The notes below the pieces were generated by a model. The model did not search any database and was not told the DNA's origin. It saw only the letters and a program-made list of their open reading frames with translations. A DNA stretch of 64,000 bases from Actinomadura mexicana (GTDB lineage: Bacteria > Actinomycetota > Actinomycetes > Streptosporangiales > Streptosporangiaceae), in the NCBI RefSeq assembly GCF_900188105.1, contig NZ_FZNP01000003.1:124001-188000 (forward strand). The letters run 5' to 3'. Of the stretch, positions 8,430 to 16,428 are shown piece after piece. The position numbers and the translations under genes are program-made. Each line of letters begins with the position of its first letter. Within the stretch, counting starts at the first letter, position 1.

Positions 8430-9344
8430 GTGAACCTCGTCGACCCGATGAAGGACTACCTGTCCCGCATCGGGCGCACCGCGCTGCTCACCGCCGAGCA
8501 GGAGGTCGACCTGGCCAAGCGCATCGAGGCCGGCCTGTTCGCCCGAGAGCGCCTCAGGACCCTGGGCGACGAACTGAGCCTCCAGGACAAGCAGGACCTG
8601 GAGTGGATCGCCGCCGACGGTGCCCGCGCCAAAGAGCACATGGTCGAGGCGAACCTGCGCCTCGTCGTGTCGCTCGCCAAGCGCTACATGGGCCACGGCC
8701 TCCAGCTCAACGACCTCGTGCAGGAGGGCAATCTCGGCCTGATCCGCGCCGTGGAGAAGTTCGAGTACCGCCGCGGCCTGAAGTTCTCCACCTACGCCGT
8801 CTGGTGGATCAAACAGGCGATCAGCCGCGCGCTGGCCGACCAGAGCCGCACCATCCGCATCCCCGTGCACGTCGTCGAGGTGCTCAACCGGATGACGCGT
8901 GTCCGGCGGCGGATGATGCAGGACCTCGGCCGCGAGCCGAACTCGCGGGAGCTGGCCGTCGAGCTCGACGTCACGCCCGAGAAGGTCGAGTGGCTGCGGC
9001 GGCAGGCCCGCGAGCCGCTGTCCCTGCACACCCCGCTCGGCGAGGACGGCGACGGCGAGCTCGGCGACGTCATCCAGGACCCCGACGGCGGCGACCCCGC
9101 CGACGTCGTGGCGACCTCGATGCTGCGCGGGCGGCTCGACGCCGTCCTGGAGACGCTCACCGAGCGCGAGGCGGGCGTCATCTCGCTGCGGTTCGGGCTG
9201 TCGGGCGGCGAGCCCAAGACCCTGGAGGAGGTCGGCAAGGTCTACGGGGTGACGCGCGAGCGCATCCGGCAGATCGAGTCCAAGGGCATGCACAAGCTGC
9301 GCCACCCGTCCCGCCGCGAGACCCTCGCGGACCTGCTCGGCTGA
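8430..9344 (+). CDS. RNA polymerase sigma factor, RpoD/HrdB-like (group 2)
   Basis: A sigma-70 factor of 304 residues from GTG 8430. Region 1.2 ([20 protein letters not shown]) is followed by region 2 ([19 protein letters not shown], the core-binding [19 protein letters not shown], and the -10 recognition helix [17 protein letters not shown]), region 3, and region 4 ([20 protein letters not shown]), whose helix-turn-helix contacts the -35 box. Region 1.1 is absent, as in alternative HrdB-like sigma factors. GTG 8430 has no Shine-Dalgarno. A CTG at 8388, in frame 14 codons upstream, follows AAAGGA with 7-nt spacing and may be the true start. Confidence 0.92.
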   Translation: MNLVDPMKDYLSRIGRTALLTAEQEVDLAKRIEAGLFARERLRTLGDELSLQDKQDLEWIAADGARAKEHMVEANLRLVVSLAKRYMGHGLQLNDLVQEGNLGLIRAVEKFEYRRGLKFSTYAVWWIKQAISRALADQSRTIRIPVHVVEVLNRMTRVRRRMMQDLGREPNSRELAVELDVTPEKVEWLRRQAREPLSLHTPLGEDGDGELGDVIQDPDGGDPADVVATSMLRGRLDAVLETLTEREAGVISLRFGLSGGEPKTLEEVGKVYGVTRERIRQIESKGMHKLRHPSRRETLADLLG

Positions 9345-9424
9345 CCCGCCGGCCGAGCGGCGCCCGGGGCGGCCGGCGGCCCGCGGCGCCTGCCGAGCGC
9401 CCCCGGTGTCCTGATCCGGGGACG

Positions 9425-9745
9425 TCAGGTCGCGGCGCCGGGGCCTCCGGCCAGCCGCCGGGCGAGTTCGTCGCGCTCCCGGGTGAGCTCGGCCACCTCG
9501 TGCTGGAGCTCGAAGATGCGCTTGATCGCGGGCAGTGTCATGCCCTCGTCCATCATCGAGACGACCTCCTGGACGCGGCCGATCTCGTGGCGGCTGTAGC
9601 GGCGCTGTCCGCCGGTCGAGCGCTGGGGGGAGACGACCCGGTGGTCGTCGATGCGGCGCAGGAACGCCTGCTGGACGTCCAGCATCTGCGCCACCTGCCC
9701 CACCGTGAACAGCGCGGCGTGCTCGTCGTCGAACGGCAGGTTCAT
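9425..9745 (-). CDS. MerR family regulator, HspR-like
   Basis: A 106-residue MerR-type regulator. An N-terminal winged helix-turn-helix (FTVGQVAQMLDVQQAFLRRIDDHRVV, then RRYSRHEIGRVQEV) is followed by a short coiled-coil dimerisation helix (about residues 75-98) and no effector domain, the layout of HspR. It is the second gene after hsp20 on the same strand, 115 bp downstream, so it probably controls that small heat-shock gene. The inverted HAIR element known for HspR is not visible. Instead two other dyads lie in the hsp20 promoter (10352-10390). Confidence 0.85.
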   Translation of the reverse strand: MNLPFDDEHAALFTVGQVAQMLDVQQAFLRRIDDHRVVSPQRSTGGQRRYSRHEIGRVQEVVSMMDEGMTLPAIKRIFELQHEVAELTRERDELARRLAGGPGAAT

Positions 9746-9860
9746 GGGGGCCTCCTTGACGCCGGTGCGGGCCCGGCGAACCGCCGGACGGATGTGGGCG
9801 GCCCCGGCCCGCGCGGCTCGTCGAAGGCCGCGCCGGCCGGGGCCGCCCGGACGCCGCGCG

Positions 9861-10301
9861 TCAGTTCCTGATCGCCTTCTGGCCGCCGCCGGACTGCTGG
9901 ACGGCCACCTTCCGCGGACGCGCCCGCTCCAGCACGGGGATGCGGACGGCGAGGACGCCGTTCTCGTAGGCGGCCTCGACCGCCTCGGCGTCCAGGTGCT
10001 CCGACAGGTAGACCCGGCGGGTGAAGGAGCCCATCGTGCGCTCCCGGACGAAGGCGCGCTCGTCCTCGCCGAACTCCTCCTCGCGCCGCGCGGTCACCGA
10101 GAGCACGCCCCGGTCGACGGTGACCTCGATGGAGCCGGGGTCGGCCCCCGGCAGGTCGAACCGCAGGACGACGTCGTCGGCGCGGCGGATGCCGTCCATC
10201 GGCATGCCGGCGCCGCCGCCCTGGCCGGCGGCCTGGCGGACCGCCCGGTCGAACTGACGCTCGAACTCCTGCACGAACGGGTCGATCGACGTCAGCAACA
10301 T
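9861..10301 (-). CDS. Hsp20/alpha-crystallin family small heat-shock protein
   Basis: A 146-residue ATP-independent holdase chaperone. The alpha-crystallin domain covers about residues 40-135: VVLRFDLPGADPGSIEVTVDRGVLSV at the start, FTRRVYLSEHLDAEAV in the middle, and YENGVLAVRIPVLE near the end. The N-terminal arm starts MLLTSIDPFVQEFERQFDRA, typical of the family. A GGAGGTGAT-type ribosome-binding site precedes ATG 10301. It is the first gene of a likely operon with the MerR regulator downstream, and its promoter carries two adjacent inverted repeats, so heat or stress induction by relief of MerR/HspR-type repression is likely. Confidence 0.92.
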   Translation of the reverse strand: MLLTSIDPFVQEFERQFDRAVRQAAGQGGGAGMPMDGIRRADDVVLRFDLPGADPGSIEVTVDRGVLSVTARREEEFGEDERAFVRERTMGSFTRRVYLSEHLDAEAVEAAYENGVLAVRIPVLERARPRKVAVQQSGGGQKAIRN

Positions 10302-10351
10302 GGACCATCACCTCCGAAGACCTCGGCGCCTGGCTGCGCGCCGATTACCTA

Positions 10352-10390
10352 TTCCTCGTACAAGAGGAAACCTGTAACTCCAGTTATAGG
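10352..10390 (-). promoter_or_regulatory. Tandem dyads in the hsp20 promoter (candidate MerR operators)
   Basis: Two inverted repeats lie side by side in an AT-rich island 50-90 bp upstream of hsp20. TTCCTC (10352-10357) pairs with GAGGAA (10364-10369) around 6 bp. CCTGTAACT (10371-10379) pairs with AGTTATAGG (10382-10390) with one mismatch. MerR-type regulators bind dyads of about this size between the promoter boxes. Confidence 0.5.
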
Positions 10391-10558
10391 AAACTGGGAA
10401 GCCGGTGTCAAGCCCCGGTCGCCGTGACCGCCCACCCGCACGTGTCGCCGTCGCCCCGTTCTGGTGGCTCCGGGGCCGCTTCCGCCGCCGGGATGAGAGA
10501 GTGGATGATCTAGAAGAGGCTCCTTCGGGAGCGCGGTCGGCACGGAGAGACGGGGACG

Positions 10559-11887
10559 ATGGCCAGAGGGCTGGGACGGCTGACGGGACGCGGCGTGGTC
10601 AGGGGCGCGGCCGCGGGTGCGGCGCTCGTCCTGACGTTGGCGACGGCCCAGGCCGCGGCGACGGCGGCCGGGCCGGACGCGGGCCCGTCCGCGATCGCCA
10701 CGGCGCTGCCGCCCACCGCCCCGTTCGACCCCGCCAAGCTCCGGGCCACCCTTGACGCCACGCACGACGCCGGCATGTACGGGCTGTTCTCCGAGGTCCG
10801 GGACGGCAGCACGGAGTGGGACGGCGCGGCCGGTGCCGCGGACGTGCGCACGGAGCGCCCGGTCACCCCGGGCATGCGCCAGCGGGTCGGCAGCATCACC
10901 AAGTCGTTCGTCGCCACCGCGATCCTCCAGCAGGTCGAGCGGGGCCGCGTCGAGCTCGACGCCCCGGTCGCCCGCTACCTGCCCGGCCTCATTCCGGGAC
11001 GCTACGGCGAGCAGACGACCGTGCGGATGGTGCTCGGCCACACCAGCGGCATCGGCGACTACGTCGCTTCGGCGTTCCCCTCGCTGCGGGAGCTGTCGGC
11101 CGACAGTCTGGACGAGCACCGGTTCCGCGCCGTCCGGCCCGCGCAGCTCATCGCGTGGGGGCTGGGGGCGCCGCGCACGGGGGAGCCGGGCGAGCGCTGG
11201 TCGTACTCCAACACCAACTACGTCATCGCCGGAGAACTCCTGGAGAAGGTGACCGGGACCGAAGCGGAGAAGTACATCACCCGGAACGTCATCCGGAAGG
11301 CCGGCCTGAAGCACACCTACTTCCCGTCCTCGCCCTGGATAGCGGGACCGCACCCGCGGATGTACGAGTCGCTGTACCAGCATGTGACGCCGCCCCGCGA
11401 CTACAGCGCCTTCGACATGAGCTGGGCCTGGACGGCGGGCGCCCTGGTCTCCACCATGGACGACCTCAACCGCTTCTACCGCAGGCTCCTCACCGGCGAC
11501 CTCATCGGCACGGACGCCCTGGCGCAGATGCAGCGGACCGTCCCGGTGAAGGACGCGGACGGCAACGTCCTCATGAACTACGGCCTCGGGCTCTACTCCC
11601 TCGACCTCCCGTGCGGGACGTTCTGGGGCCACGACGGCGCGGTCTTCGGCGCCGGGACCCAGTCCCTGTCGTCGGCCGGGGGCGAGCGGCAGATCTCGCT
11701 GGCCTTCAACCTGATGAAGTACCAGCAGCTCAGCGCCAGCGGCGCGCCCGTCCCGCACCCGATCGACAACGCGCTGGGCGCGCACGTGGTGGAGGCCCTG
11801 TGCGGCAGCCGGCCCGCGACCGGCGCGACCCGTCCCGCGGCGCAGGTGCGGTTGCTGCCGCTCCAGGCACTCCGCGCCGCCGGATGA
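10559..11887 (+). CDS. Secreted serine hydrolase, beta-lactamase/DD-peptidase fold
   Basis: A 442-residue penicillin-binding-protein-type hydrolase (beta-lactamase family, Pfam Beta-lactamase). An N-terminal signal peptide (Arg-rich, then AAAGAALVLTLATAQAAATA, residues about 15-37) indicates export. Active-site motifs: S112-I-T-K115 (nucleophile and base), Y216-S-N218 and a C-terminal H-D-G box in the HTG position. The substrate may be a D-Ala-D-Ala peptide, an ester or a D-amino-acid amide; the fold does not decide. It is a single gene, with a terminal extension of about 40 residues after the catalytic domain. Confidence 0.88.
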   Translation: MARGLGRLTGRGVVRGAAAGAALVLTLATAQAAATAAGPDAGPSAIATALPPTAPFDPAKLRATLDATHDAGMYGLFSEVRDGSTEWDGAAGAADVRTERPVTPGMRQRVGSITKSFVATAILQQVERGRVELDAPVARYLPGLIPGRYGEQTTVRMVLGHTSGIGDYVASAFPSLRELSADSLDEHRFRAVRPAQLIAWGLGAPRTGEPGERWSYSNTNYVIAGELLEKVTGTEAEKYITRNVIRKAGLKHTYFPSSPWIAGPHPRMYESLYQHVTPPRDYSAFDMSWAWTAGALVSTMDDLNRFYRRLLTGDLIGTDALAQMQRTVPVKDADGNVLMNYGLGLYSLDLPCGTFWGHDGAVFGAGTQSLSSAGGERQISLAFNLMKYQQLSASGAPVPHPIDNALGAHVVEALCGSRPATGATRPAAQVRLLPLQALRAAG

Positions 11888-11911
11888 GACGCGGCTGACC
11901 GCGGGCGGGCG

Positions 11912-12874
11912 TCAGGCCAGGTCGGACGGGTCGGTGTTGGCGCCGCACAGGACGACCACGACGCGTTCACCGGGGGACGGACGGTAGGCGCCGTCGCGGA
12001 GCGCGGCCACGGCGGCGGCGGTGCCGTGCTCGACGACCAGGCGGTACTCCTCCCACACGAACCGGCGGGCCTCGATGATGGCCTCGTCGGTGACCAGGAC
12101 GGGACGCACTCCGGTGCGGGAGGCGACCGCGAACGCGATGCCGCCGGCCCGGGTGGCGCCGAGGGAGTCGGCGGCGATCCCCGACACCTCCACGTCCACC
12201 GGACGTCCGGCGTGCAGGGCGCGTTCGAGGGTCGGGATCGTCACGGGCTCGACGCCGACGACGCGCGCCCGCCCTTCGAGTGCGGCGGCGACGCCCGCCA
12301 TCAGCCCTCCGCCGCCGACCGCCAGCAGGACGGTGTCGGCCTCGCCGCCGGTCTGCTCCAGCACCTCCAGACCCAGCGTGCCCTGGCCCGCGCACACCTC
12401 CGGCAGGTCGTAGGCGTGGCAGTACAGCGCGCCGGTGTCGGCGGCTCGCTTGGTCGCGGCGTCCTGCGCCTCGGCGTACCGGGTGCCGACCTGCACGACC
12501 GCGGCGCCGAGGGCCCGCAACCGCGCGACCTTCACCGCGGGCGCCGTCTCCGGCACGTACACCTCGGCCGGGACGCCCGACCGCGCCGCCGCGTACGCGA
12601 AGGCCAGCCCCGCGTTCCCGCCGGACGCCGCGACGACTCCCGCCTCCGGAAGCCGTCCCTCGTCCCGCGCGGCCAGGATGTGGTTGAACGCACCGCGCGC
12701 CTTGAACGACCCCGTGTGCTGCGTCAGTTCGAGTTTCAGCCACATCCGCCCGGCGGGCGCGAGCGGCCCCGGCTCGACCTCGATCATCGGCGTGCGGCGG
12801 ACATGCCCCGCCACACGCCCCGCCGCGGCCTGGACGTCCGAAAGATCGATCACCGGTTTCCCCTCCGAAGCCAT
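11912..12874 (-). CDS. Threonine/serine dehydratase (PLP fold type II)
   Basis: A 320-residue pyridoxal-phosphate enzyme of the threonine/serine dehydratase family. The PLP lysine sits in HTGSFKARGAFN, phosphate-binding glycines in ASGGNAGLAFAYAA and a second glycine loop in VGGGGLMAGVAAAL. It probably deaminates L-threonine or L-serine to the 2-oxo acid. There is no C-terminal ACT domain, so allosteric control by isoleucine is unlikely and a catabolic role is more probable than ilvA biosynthesis. ATG 12874 (protein begins MASEGKPVIDLSDV) matches family N-termini. The longer frame to 12943 starts with non-conserved residues. Confidence 0.9.
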   Translation of the reverse strand: MASEGKPVIDLSDVQAAAGRVAGHVRRTPMIEVEPGPLAPAGRMWLKLELTQHTGSFKARGAFNHILAARDEGRLPEAGVVAASGGNAGLAFAYAAARSGVPAEVYVPETAPAVKVARLRALGAAVVQVGTRYAEAQDAATKRAADTGALYCHAYDLPEVCAGQGTLGLEVLEQTGGEADTVLLAVGGGGLMAGVAAALEGRARVVGVEPVTIPTLERALHAGRPVDVEVSGIAADSLGATRAGGIAFAVASRTGVRPVLVTDEAIIEARRFVWEEYRLVVEHGTAAAVAALRDGAYRPSPGERVVVVLCGANTDPSDLA

Positions 12875-12960
12875 CAGCACCCAACGCCAGTTTGGGACAT
12901 GACACCCGATCCCGCCACCACCACGTCGGGAGGGGGCGACCAACCCACCCCGGCAGGGGC

Positions 12961-13086
12961 CGCCGACCGGCGTCCTCCGCTCCGCTCCGGACGCCGGTCG
13001 GTGTCACGTTGGGGGGGCGACCCCCCAAGCCCCCCGGTAAGGGCCGCTGACCGGCGTCCTCCGCTCCGCTCCGGACGCCGGTCAGC
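12961..13086. repeat. Two copies of a long-stem hairpin flanking a GNRA-loop hairpin
   Basis: Copy 1 has stem CCGACCGGCGTCC (12963-12975) with its complement at 12989-13001. Copy 2 has a 14-bp stem, 13046-13059 with 13073-13086. Both share the 13-nt loop TCCGCTCCGCTCC. The copies differ by a compensatory change in the stem (C-G versus T-A next to GACC/GGTC), so base pairing is conserved. Between them TTGGGGGG (13009-13016) pairs with CCCCCCAA (13021-13028) over a GCGA tetraloop. All lie between divergent genes, so they are not simple terminators. Confidence 0.8.
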
Positions 13087-13169
13087 GACTGGTGCGGGGT
13101 TGGTCAGCGCGGCCGGCGAGTCTCTTCATCGGCGCGGGAGACACGTCCCGCCGGACTAGGGAGGTCCCC

Positions 13170-14333
13170 ATGAAGAACGTCCTCATCTCGGGTGCGAGCA
13201 TCGGCGGTCCCGCGCTGGCGTACTGGCTTCGGCGGTACGGGTTCGGCGTGACGGTCGTGGAGGTGGCGCCCGGGCCGCGGGCCGGCGGGCAGGCGATCGA
13301 CGTGCGCGGGCCGGCGCTGGAGGTCGCCGAGCGGATGGGCGTCCTCGACCTGATCCGCGAGCAGCGCGTCGAGATGCGCGGCATGTCCATGGTGGACGGG
13401 GACGGCAACGAGCTGTACCGCAGCGAGGAGTACACGATCAGCGGCGGCGACCTGAGCAGCCCCGACGTGGAGATCCTGCGCGACGACCTGTCCCGGATCC
13501 TGGCGGACGCGGCCGGCGACGGCGTCGAGTACCTGTACGGCGACTCGATCGCCGGGCTGGAGCAGGGCGACGACGGCGTCCGGGTGATCTTCCAAAGCGG
13601 GCTCATCCGCACGTTCGACCTGGTCGTCGGCGCGGACGGCGCGCACTCCACTACCCGCCGGCTGGTGTTCGGGCCGGAGAGCGACTACCTGACCCACCTC
13701 GGCACCTACCTGTCGGTGTGGACGGCGCCGAACTTCCTCGGCCTGGACCGCTGGCAGGTGTTCCACCAGATGCCGGGCAGCAGCTGGGGCGGCGGCGTGA
13801 TGAGCGTCCGCGGCAACGAGGAGGTCCGCGTCTACATGGGGTTCGAGTCCGAGCGGCCGATCGCGTACGACCACCGCGACATCGCCGCGCAGAAGCAGAT
13901 CATGGCGGACGCGCTGGCCGGCGGCGGCTGGATCATGCCCGAGCTGGTGGAGACGATGTGGGACGCGCCCGACTTCCACTTCGACTCGATGGCGCAGATC
14001 CACATGGACTCCTGGTCGAAGGGGCGGGTCGTCCTGCTGGGGGACGCGGGCTACTGCGGGTCGCCGCTGTCCGGGCAGGGCACGAGCATGGCCATCGTCG
14101 GCGCGTACGTGCTGGCCGGGGAGCTGAAGGCGGCGGGCGGCGACCACCGCGACGCGTTCGCGAACTACGAGAGGGAGCTGCGCGGGTACGTCGCCGCCAA
14201 CCAGGAGCTGGCGCTGACCAACAAGGCGCGGGTGGACGCGCAGCGCAACGCCGAGACGGGCGCCGAGACCGAGGCCATCGACTTCCAGGACTTCGGCGAG
14301 ATCGTCGGCTCGTTCACGGTGCGGGACTACTGA
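13170..14333 (+). CDS. FAD-dependent monooxygenase (aromatic hydroxylase/TetX-like)
   Basis: A 387-residue group A flavoprotein monooxygenase. The N-terminal FAD-binding motif is VLISGASIGGPALAYWLRRY (residues about 4-23). A mid-protein DG motif (VVGADGAHSTTRRL) and the C-terminal GDAGYCGSPLSGQGTSMAI motif contact the flavin ribityl and phosphate. Such enzymes use NAD(P)H and O2 to hydroxylate aromatic or polyketide substrates or inactivate antibiotics such as tetracyclines. The substrate cannot be read from sequence. ATG 13170 follows GGGAGG with 5-nt spacing. Its last 20 bp overlap the convergent sigma gene. Confidence 0.9.
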   Translation: MKNVLISGASIGGPALAYWLRRYGFGVTVVEVAPGPRAGGQAIDVRGPALEVAERMGVLDLIREQRVEMRGMSMVDGDGNELYRSEEYTISGGDLSSPDVEILRDDLSRILADAAGDGVEYLYGDSIAGLEQGDDGVRVIFQSGLIRTFDLVVGADGAHSTTRRLVFGPESDYLTHLGTYLSVWTAPNFLGLDRWQVFHQMPGSSWGGGVMSVRGNEEVRVYMGFESERPIAYDHRDIAAQKQIMADALAGGGWIMPELVETMWDAPDFHFDSMAQIHMDSWSKGRVVLLGDAGYCGSPLSGQGTSMAIVGAYVLAGELKAAGGDHRDAFANYERELRGYVAANQELALTNKARVDAQRNAETGAETEAIDFQDFGEIVGSFTVRDY

Positions 14334-15618
14334 GCGAGGCGGCGCGGTCCAGCAGGACCCTGCGTTCGGGCGCGTTGCGGGTGAGCTCCGCGGCGCGCTC
14401 GAACTGCGCCCGGGCCTCCTCCGCGCGGCCGAGGCGGGCGAGCAGGTCGCCGCGGACGCTCGGCAGAAGGTGGTAGCCGTGCAGAGCGGGCTCGTCCACC
14501 AGCGCGTCGGCGAGCTCCAGACCCTTCTCGGGGCCGTCCGCCATGCCGACCGCCACGGCCCGGTTCAGCTCCACGACGGGGGACGGCGCGACGCGGGCGA
14601 GGATCTCGTAGAGCGAGGCGATCCGCGCCCAGTCGGTGTCCTCGGCGGCGGGCGCCTGCGCGTGGCAGGCGGCGATCGCGGCCTGCAGGACGTAGGGGCC
14701 GGGCGGCTCGCCGATCTTCTTCGCGCGCAGCAGCGCCTCGAACCCGCGGTGGATGAGGAGCCGGTCCCACCGGCCGCGGTCCTGCTCCAGAAGCGGGACG
14801 GGCTCGCCGGACGGCCCGGTGCGCGCCCGGGTGCGGGACGCCTGGATCTCCATCAGCGCGGCGAGCCCGTGCACCTCGGGCTCGCCGGGGGCCAGCTCCG
14901 CGAGGACGCGGCCGAGGCGCAGCGCCTCGCGGCACAGGTCCGTCCGCACCCAGGCGTCGCCCGCGCTGGCGGCGTACCCCTCGTTGAAGATGAGGTAGAC
15001 GACCTCCAGCACGGACGCCAGCCGGGCCGCGCGGTCGGGTCCCTCCGGCACCTCGAACGGGACGTTCGCGTCCGACAGCGTCCGTTTCGCCCGGACGATC
15101 CGCTGCGCCACGGTCGCCTCGGGGACGAGGAAGGCGTGTGCGATCTCCTCGGTGGTGAGGCCGCCGAGCATGCGCAGCGTCAGCGCGACCCGCGCCTGCG
15201 CGGACAGCACGGGGTGGCAGGCGGTGAAGACGAGCCGGAGGACGTCGTCCTCGATGCGGTCGTCGTCCGGAACGTCGAACTCCTCGGGCGGCGCCTGGGG
15301 CTCCAGGCCGCGGCCCATCTCCTCGATCTTGTCGTCGAGCCGCCGCAGCCGCCGGATCCGGTCGACGGCGCGGCGCTTGCCGACGGCCATGAGCCAGGCG
15401 CCCGGGTTGTCCGGGACGCCTGACTCCGGCCACTGTTCGAGCGCGGCGACCAGTGCGTCCTGCGCGAGTTCCTCGGCGAGCCCGATGTCGTGCACCATGC
15501 GGGCGAGGCCGGCGATGATGCGCGCCGCCTCCAGCCGCCACACCGCGTCGATGCTCGCGTGCACGCCCGTGCCGCGCGCGGGCGCCTCACCCGCCCCGGG
15601 CTCGTCCGATGCCGTCAC
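14314..15618 (-). CDS. ECF sigma factor, ECF42 type, with C-terminal TPR-like extension
   Basis: A 434-residue sigma factor. The N-terminal 180 residues hold sigma region 2 (ARIIAGLARMVHDIGLAEELAQDALVAALEQWP, then RRAVDRIRRLRRL) and region 4 (LTLRMLGGLTTEEIAHAFLVPEATVAQRIVRAKRTL). The remaining 250 residues are a helical TPR/DUF6596-type extension, the hallmark of group ECF42, which lacks a classical anti-sigma factor. The DGPF gene 88 bp upstream on the same strand is its usual partner, and a sequence matching the ECF42 promoter precedes that gene (16111-16137), suggesting self-activation. GTG 15618 is the start; a GTG at 15567 is an alternative. Confidence 0.92.
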   Translation of the reverse strand: MTASDEPGAGEAPARGTGVHASIDAVWRLEAARIIAGLARMVHDIGLAEELAQDALVAALEQWPESGVPDNPGAWLMAVGKRRAVDRIRRLRRLDDKIEEMGRGLEPQAPPEEFDVPDDDRIEDDVLRLVFTACHPVLSAQARVALTLRMLGGLTTEEIAHAFLVPEATVAQRIVRAKRTLSDANVPFEVPEGPDRAARLASVLEVVYLIFNEGYAASAGDAWVRTDLCREALRLGRVLAELAPGEPEVHGLAALMEIQASRTRARTGPSGEPVPLLEQDRGRWDRLLIHRGFEALLRAKKIGEPPGPYVLQAAIAACHAQAPAAEDTDWARIASLYEILARVAPSPVVELNRAVAVGMADGPEKGLELADALVDEPALHGYHLLPSVRGDLLARLGRAEEARAQFERAAELTRNAPERRVLLDRAASLSSPAP

Positions 15619-15706
15619 GCTGCCGATGAGAGCACCCGCACCGGCCGCCGCGCAAGCTCAGCGGACGCTCACCGGCCTGACCGGACCCCCACCGGCTGCG
15701 ACGGGG

Positions 15707-16060
15707 TCACTGGCCGGGGATGTCGTCCGGCCCGAACACCTGCTGGATGACGCCCTGGCCGTCACCGGCGATCGCCCAGAACCGCTTGGACAGCTCGATC
15801 GCCTCCTCGCGGGAGCCCACCTCGATCAGCGCGAACCCGACGACCGCCTCCTTCGCCTCGGCGAACGGGCCGTCGAGGACGGTGACCTTGCCGCCGGACG
15901 ACTTGATCCGGGTGCCGCCGGGCTCCAGCCCGCCCGTGGCGAGCAGCGCCCCGCTCTTGGACATCTCCTCGATGAACGCCCCCATCTCCCTCTGCAGGTT
16001 CTCGCTCGGCGGCCCGGCGGGCGCGGCACCGTCGTCCGTCGTCATCATCATGAATCGCAT
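15707..16060 (-). CDS. DGPF/YCII-related domain protein
   Basis: A 117-residue protein of the YCII-related DGPF family. It begins MRFMMMTTDDG and contains VLDGPFAEAKEAVVGF, the DGPF signature, and an E-A-I-E-L-S-K-R-F helix. These proteins are nearly always encoded with ECF42 sigma factors. A role as signal-responsive partner or enzyme has been proposed but not proven. ATG 16060 has GAGGAGA with 4-nt spacing. It is the first gene of a two-gene unit with the sigma factor at 14314-15618. Confidence 0.92.
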   Translation of the reverse strand: MRFMMMTTDDGAAPAGPPSENLQREMGAFIEEMSKSGALLATGGLEPGGTRIKSSGGKVTVLDGPFAEAKEAVVGFALIEVGSREEAIELSKRFWAIAGDGQGVIQQVFGPDDIPGQ

Positions 16061-16110
16061 GTCGTCTCCTCTGTTCACCGGCCCGGTCCTTCCCGGCCTG
16101 TCACGAACGC

Positions 16111-16137
16111 GTCGAAGAAGGGGTGACCGGATCGACA
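16111..16137 (-). promoter_or_regulatory. ECF42-type promoter upstream of DGPF gene
   Basis: On the minus strand TGTCGA (16132-16137), a 17-nt spacer and CGAC (16111-16114) match the ECF42 consensus (-35 TGTCGA, -10 CGA/TC) as I recall it from the published S. venezuelae work. The -10 box is about 50 nt upstream of the DGPF start. It sits in front of the DGPF-ECF42 unit, where an autoregulated promoter is expected. Confidence 0.75.
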
Positions 16138-16326
16138 TCCCGGGCCGAAATCTTCTGGAATTTTTTTCTGCCCCGTATCGTGCCAGGTCATGGCGGTATC
16201 GGGCTGGATGCTCCGTATATCCACCGAGATGTCCATCGAAGAGGACATTCCGGACTAGTGGGCAAGTCAGTCTCCAACGAGTAACTTCATCCGGTGGAAA
16301 GTTTTTCGCTTCGAGGAGGGCGTCCC

Positions 16327-16428
16327 ATGGGAGTTCCGGCACCGGTGACCGGTGGGCCGTCCACGCCGCGGGACGGAGGCACGGCGACGCGCGAGCGGTG
16401 TCGCGGCGCTGGGCGCGGGGCCTCATGA
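16327..16428 (+). CDS. Possible 33-aa leader peptide, translationally coupled to the XRE gene
   Basis: An ATG at 16327 follows GAGGAGGG with about 5-nt spacing, a better ribosome-binding site than that of the next gene. The 33-codon frame ends in a TGA at 16426-16428 that overlaps the downstream ATG at 16425 as ATGA. The peptide is Gly/Pro/Thr/Arg-rich with no recognisable domain. The arrangement suggests translational coupling rather than a functional protein. Confidence 0.45.
   Translation: MGVPAPVTGGPSTPRDGGTATRERCRGAGRGAS

Noticed and set aside
10300..10400. HspR HAIR element (CTTGAGT-N7-ACTCAAG) upstream of hsp20
   Set aside because: Looked for and not found; only the two different dyads at 10352-10390 are present.
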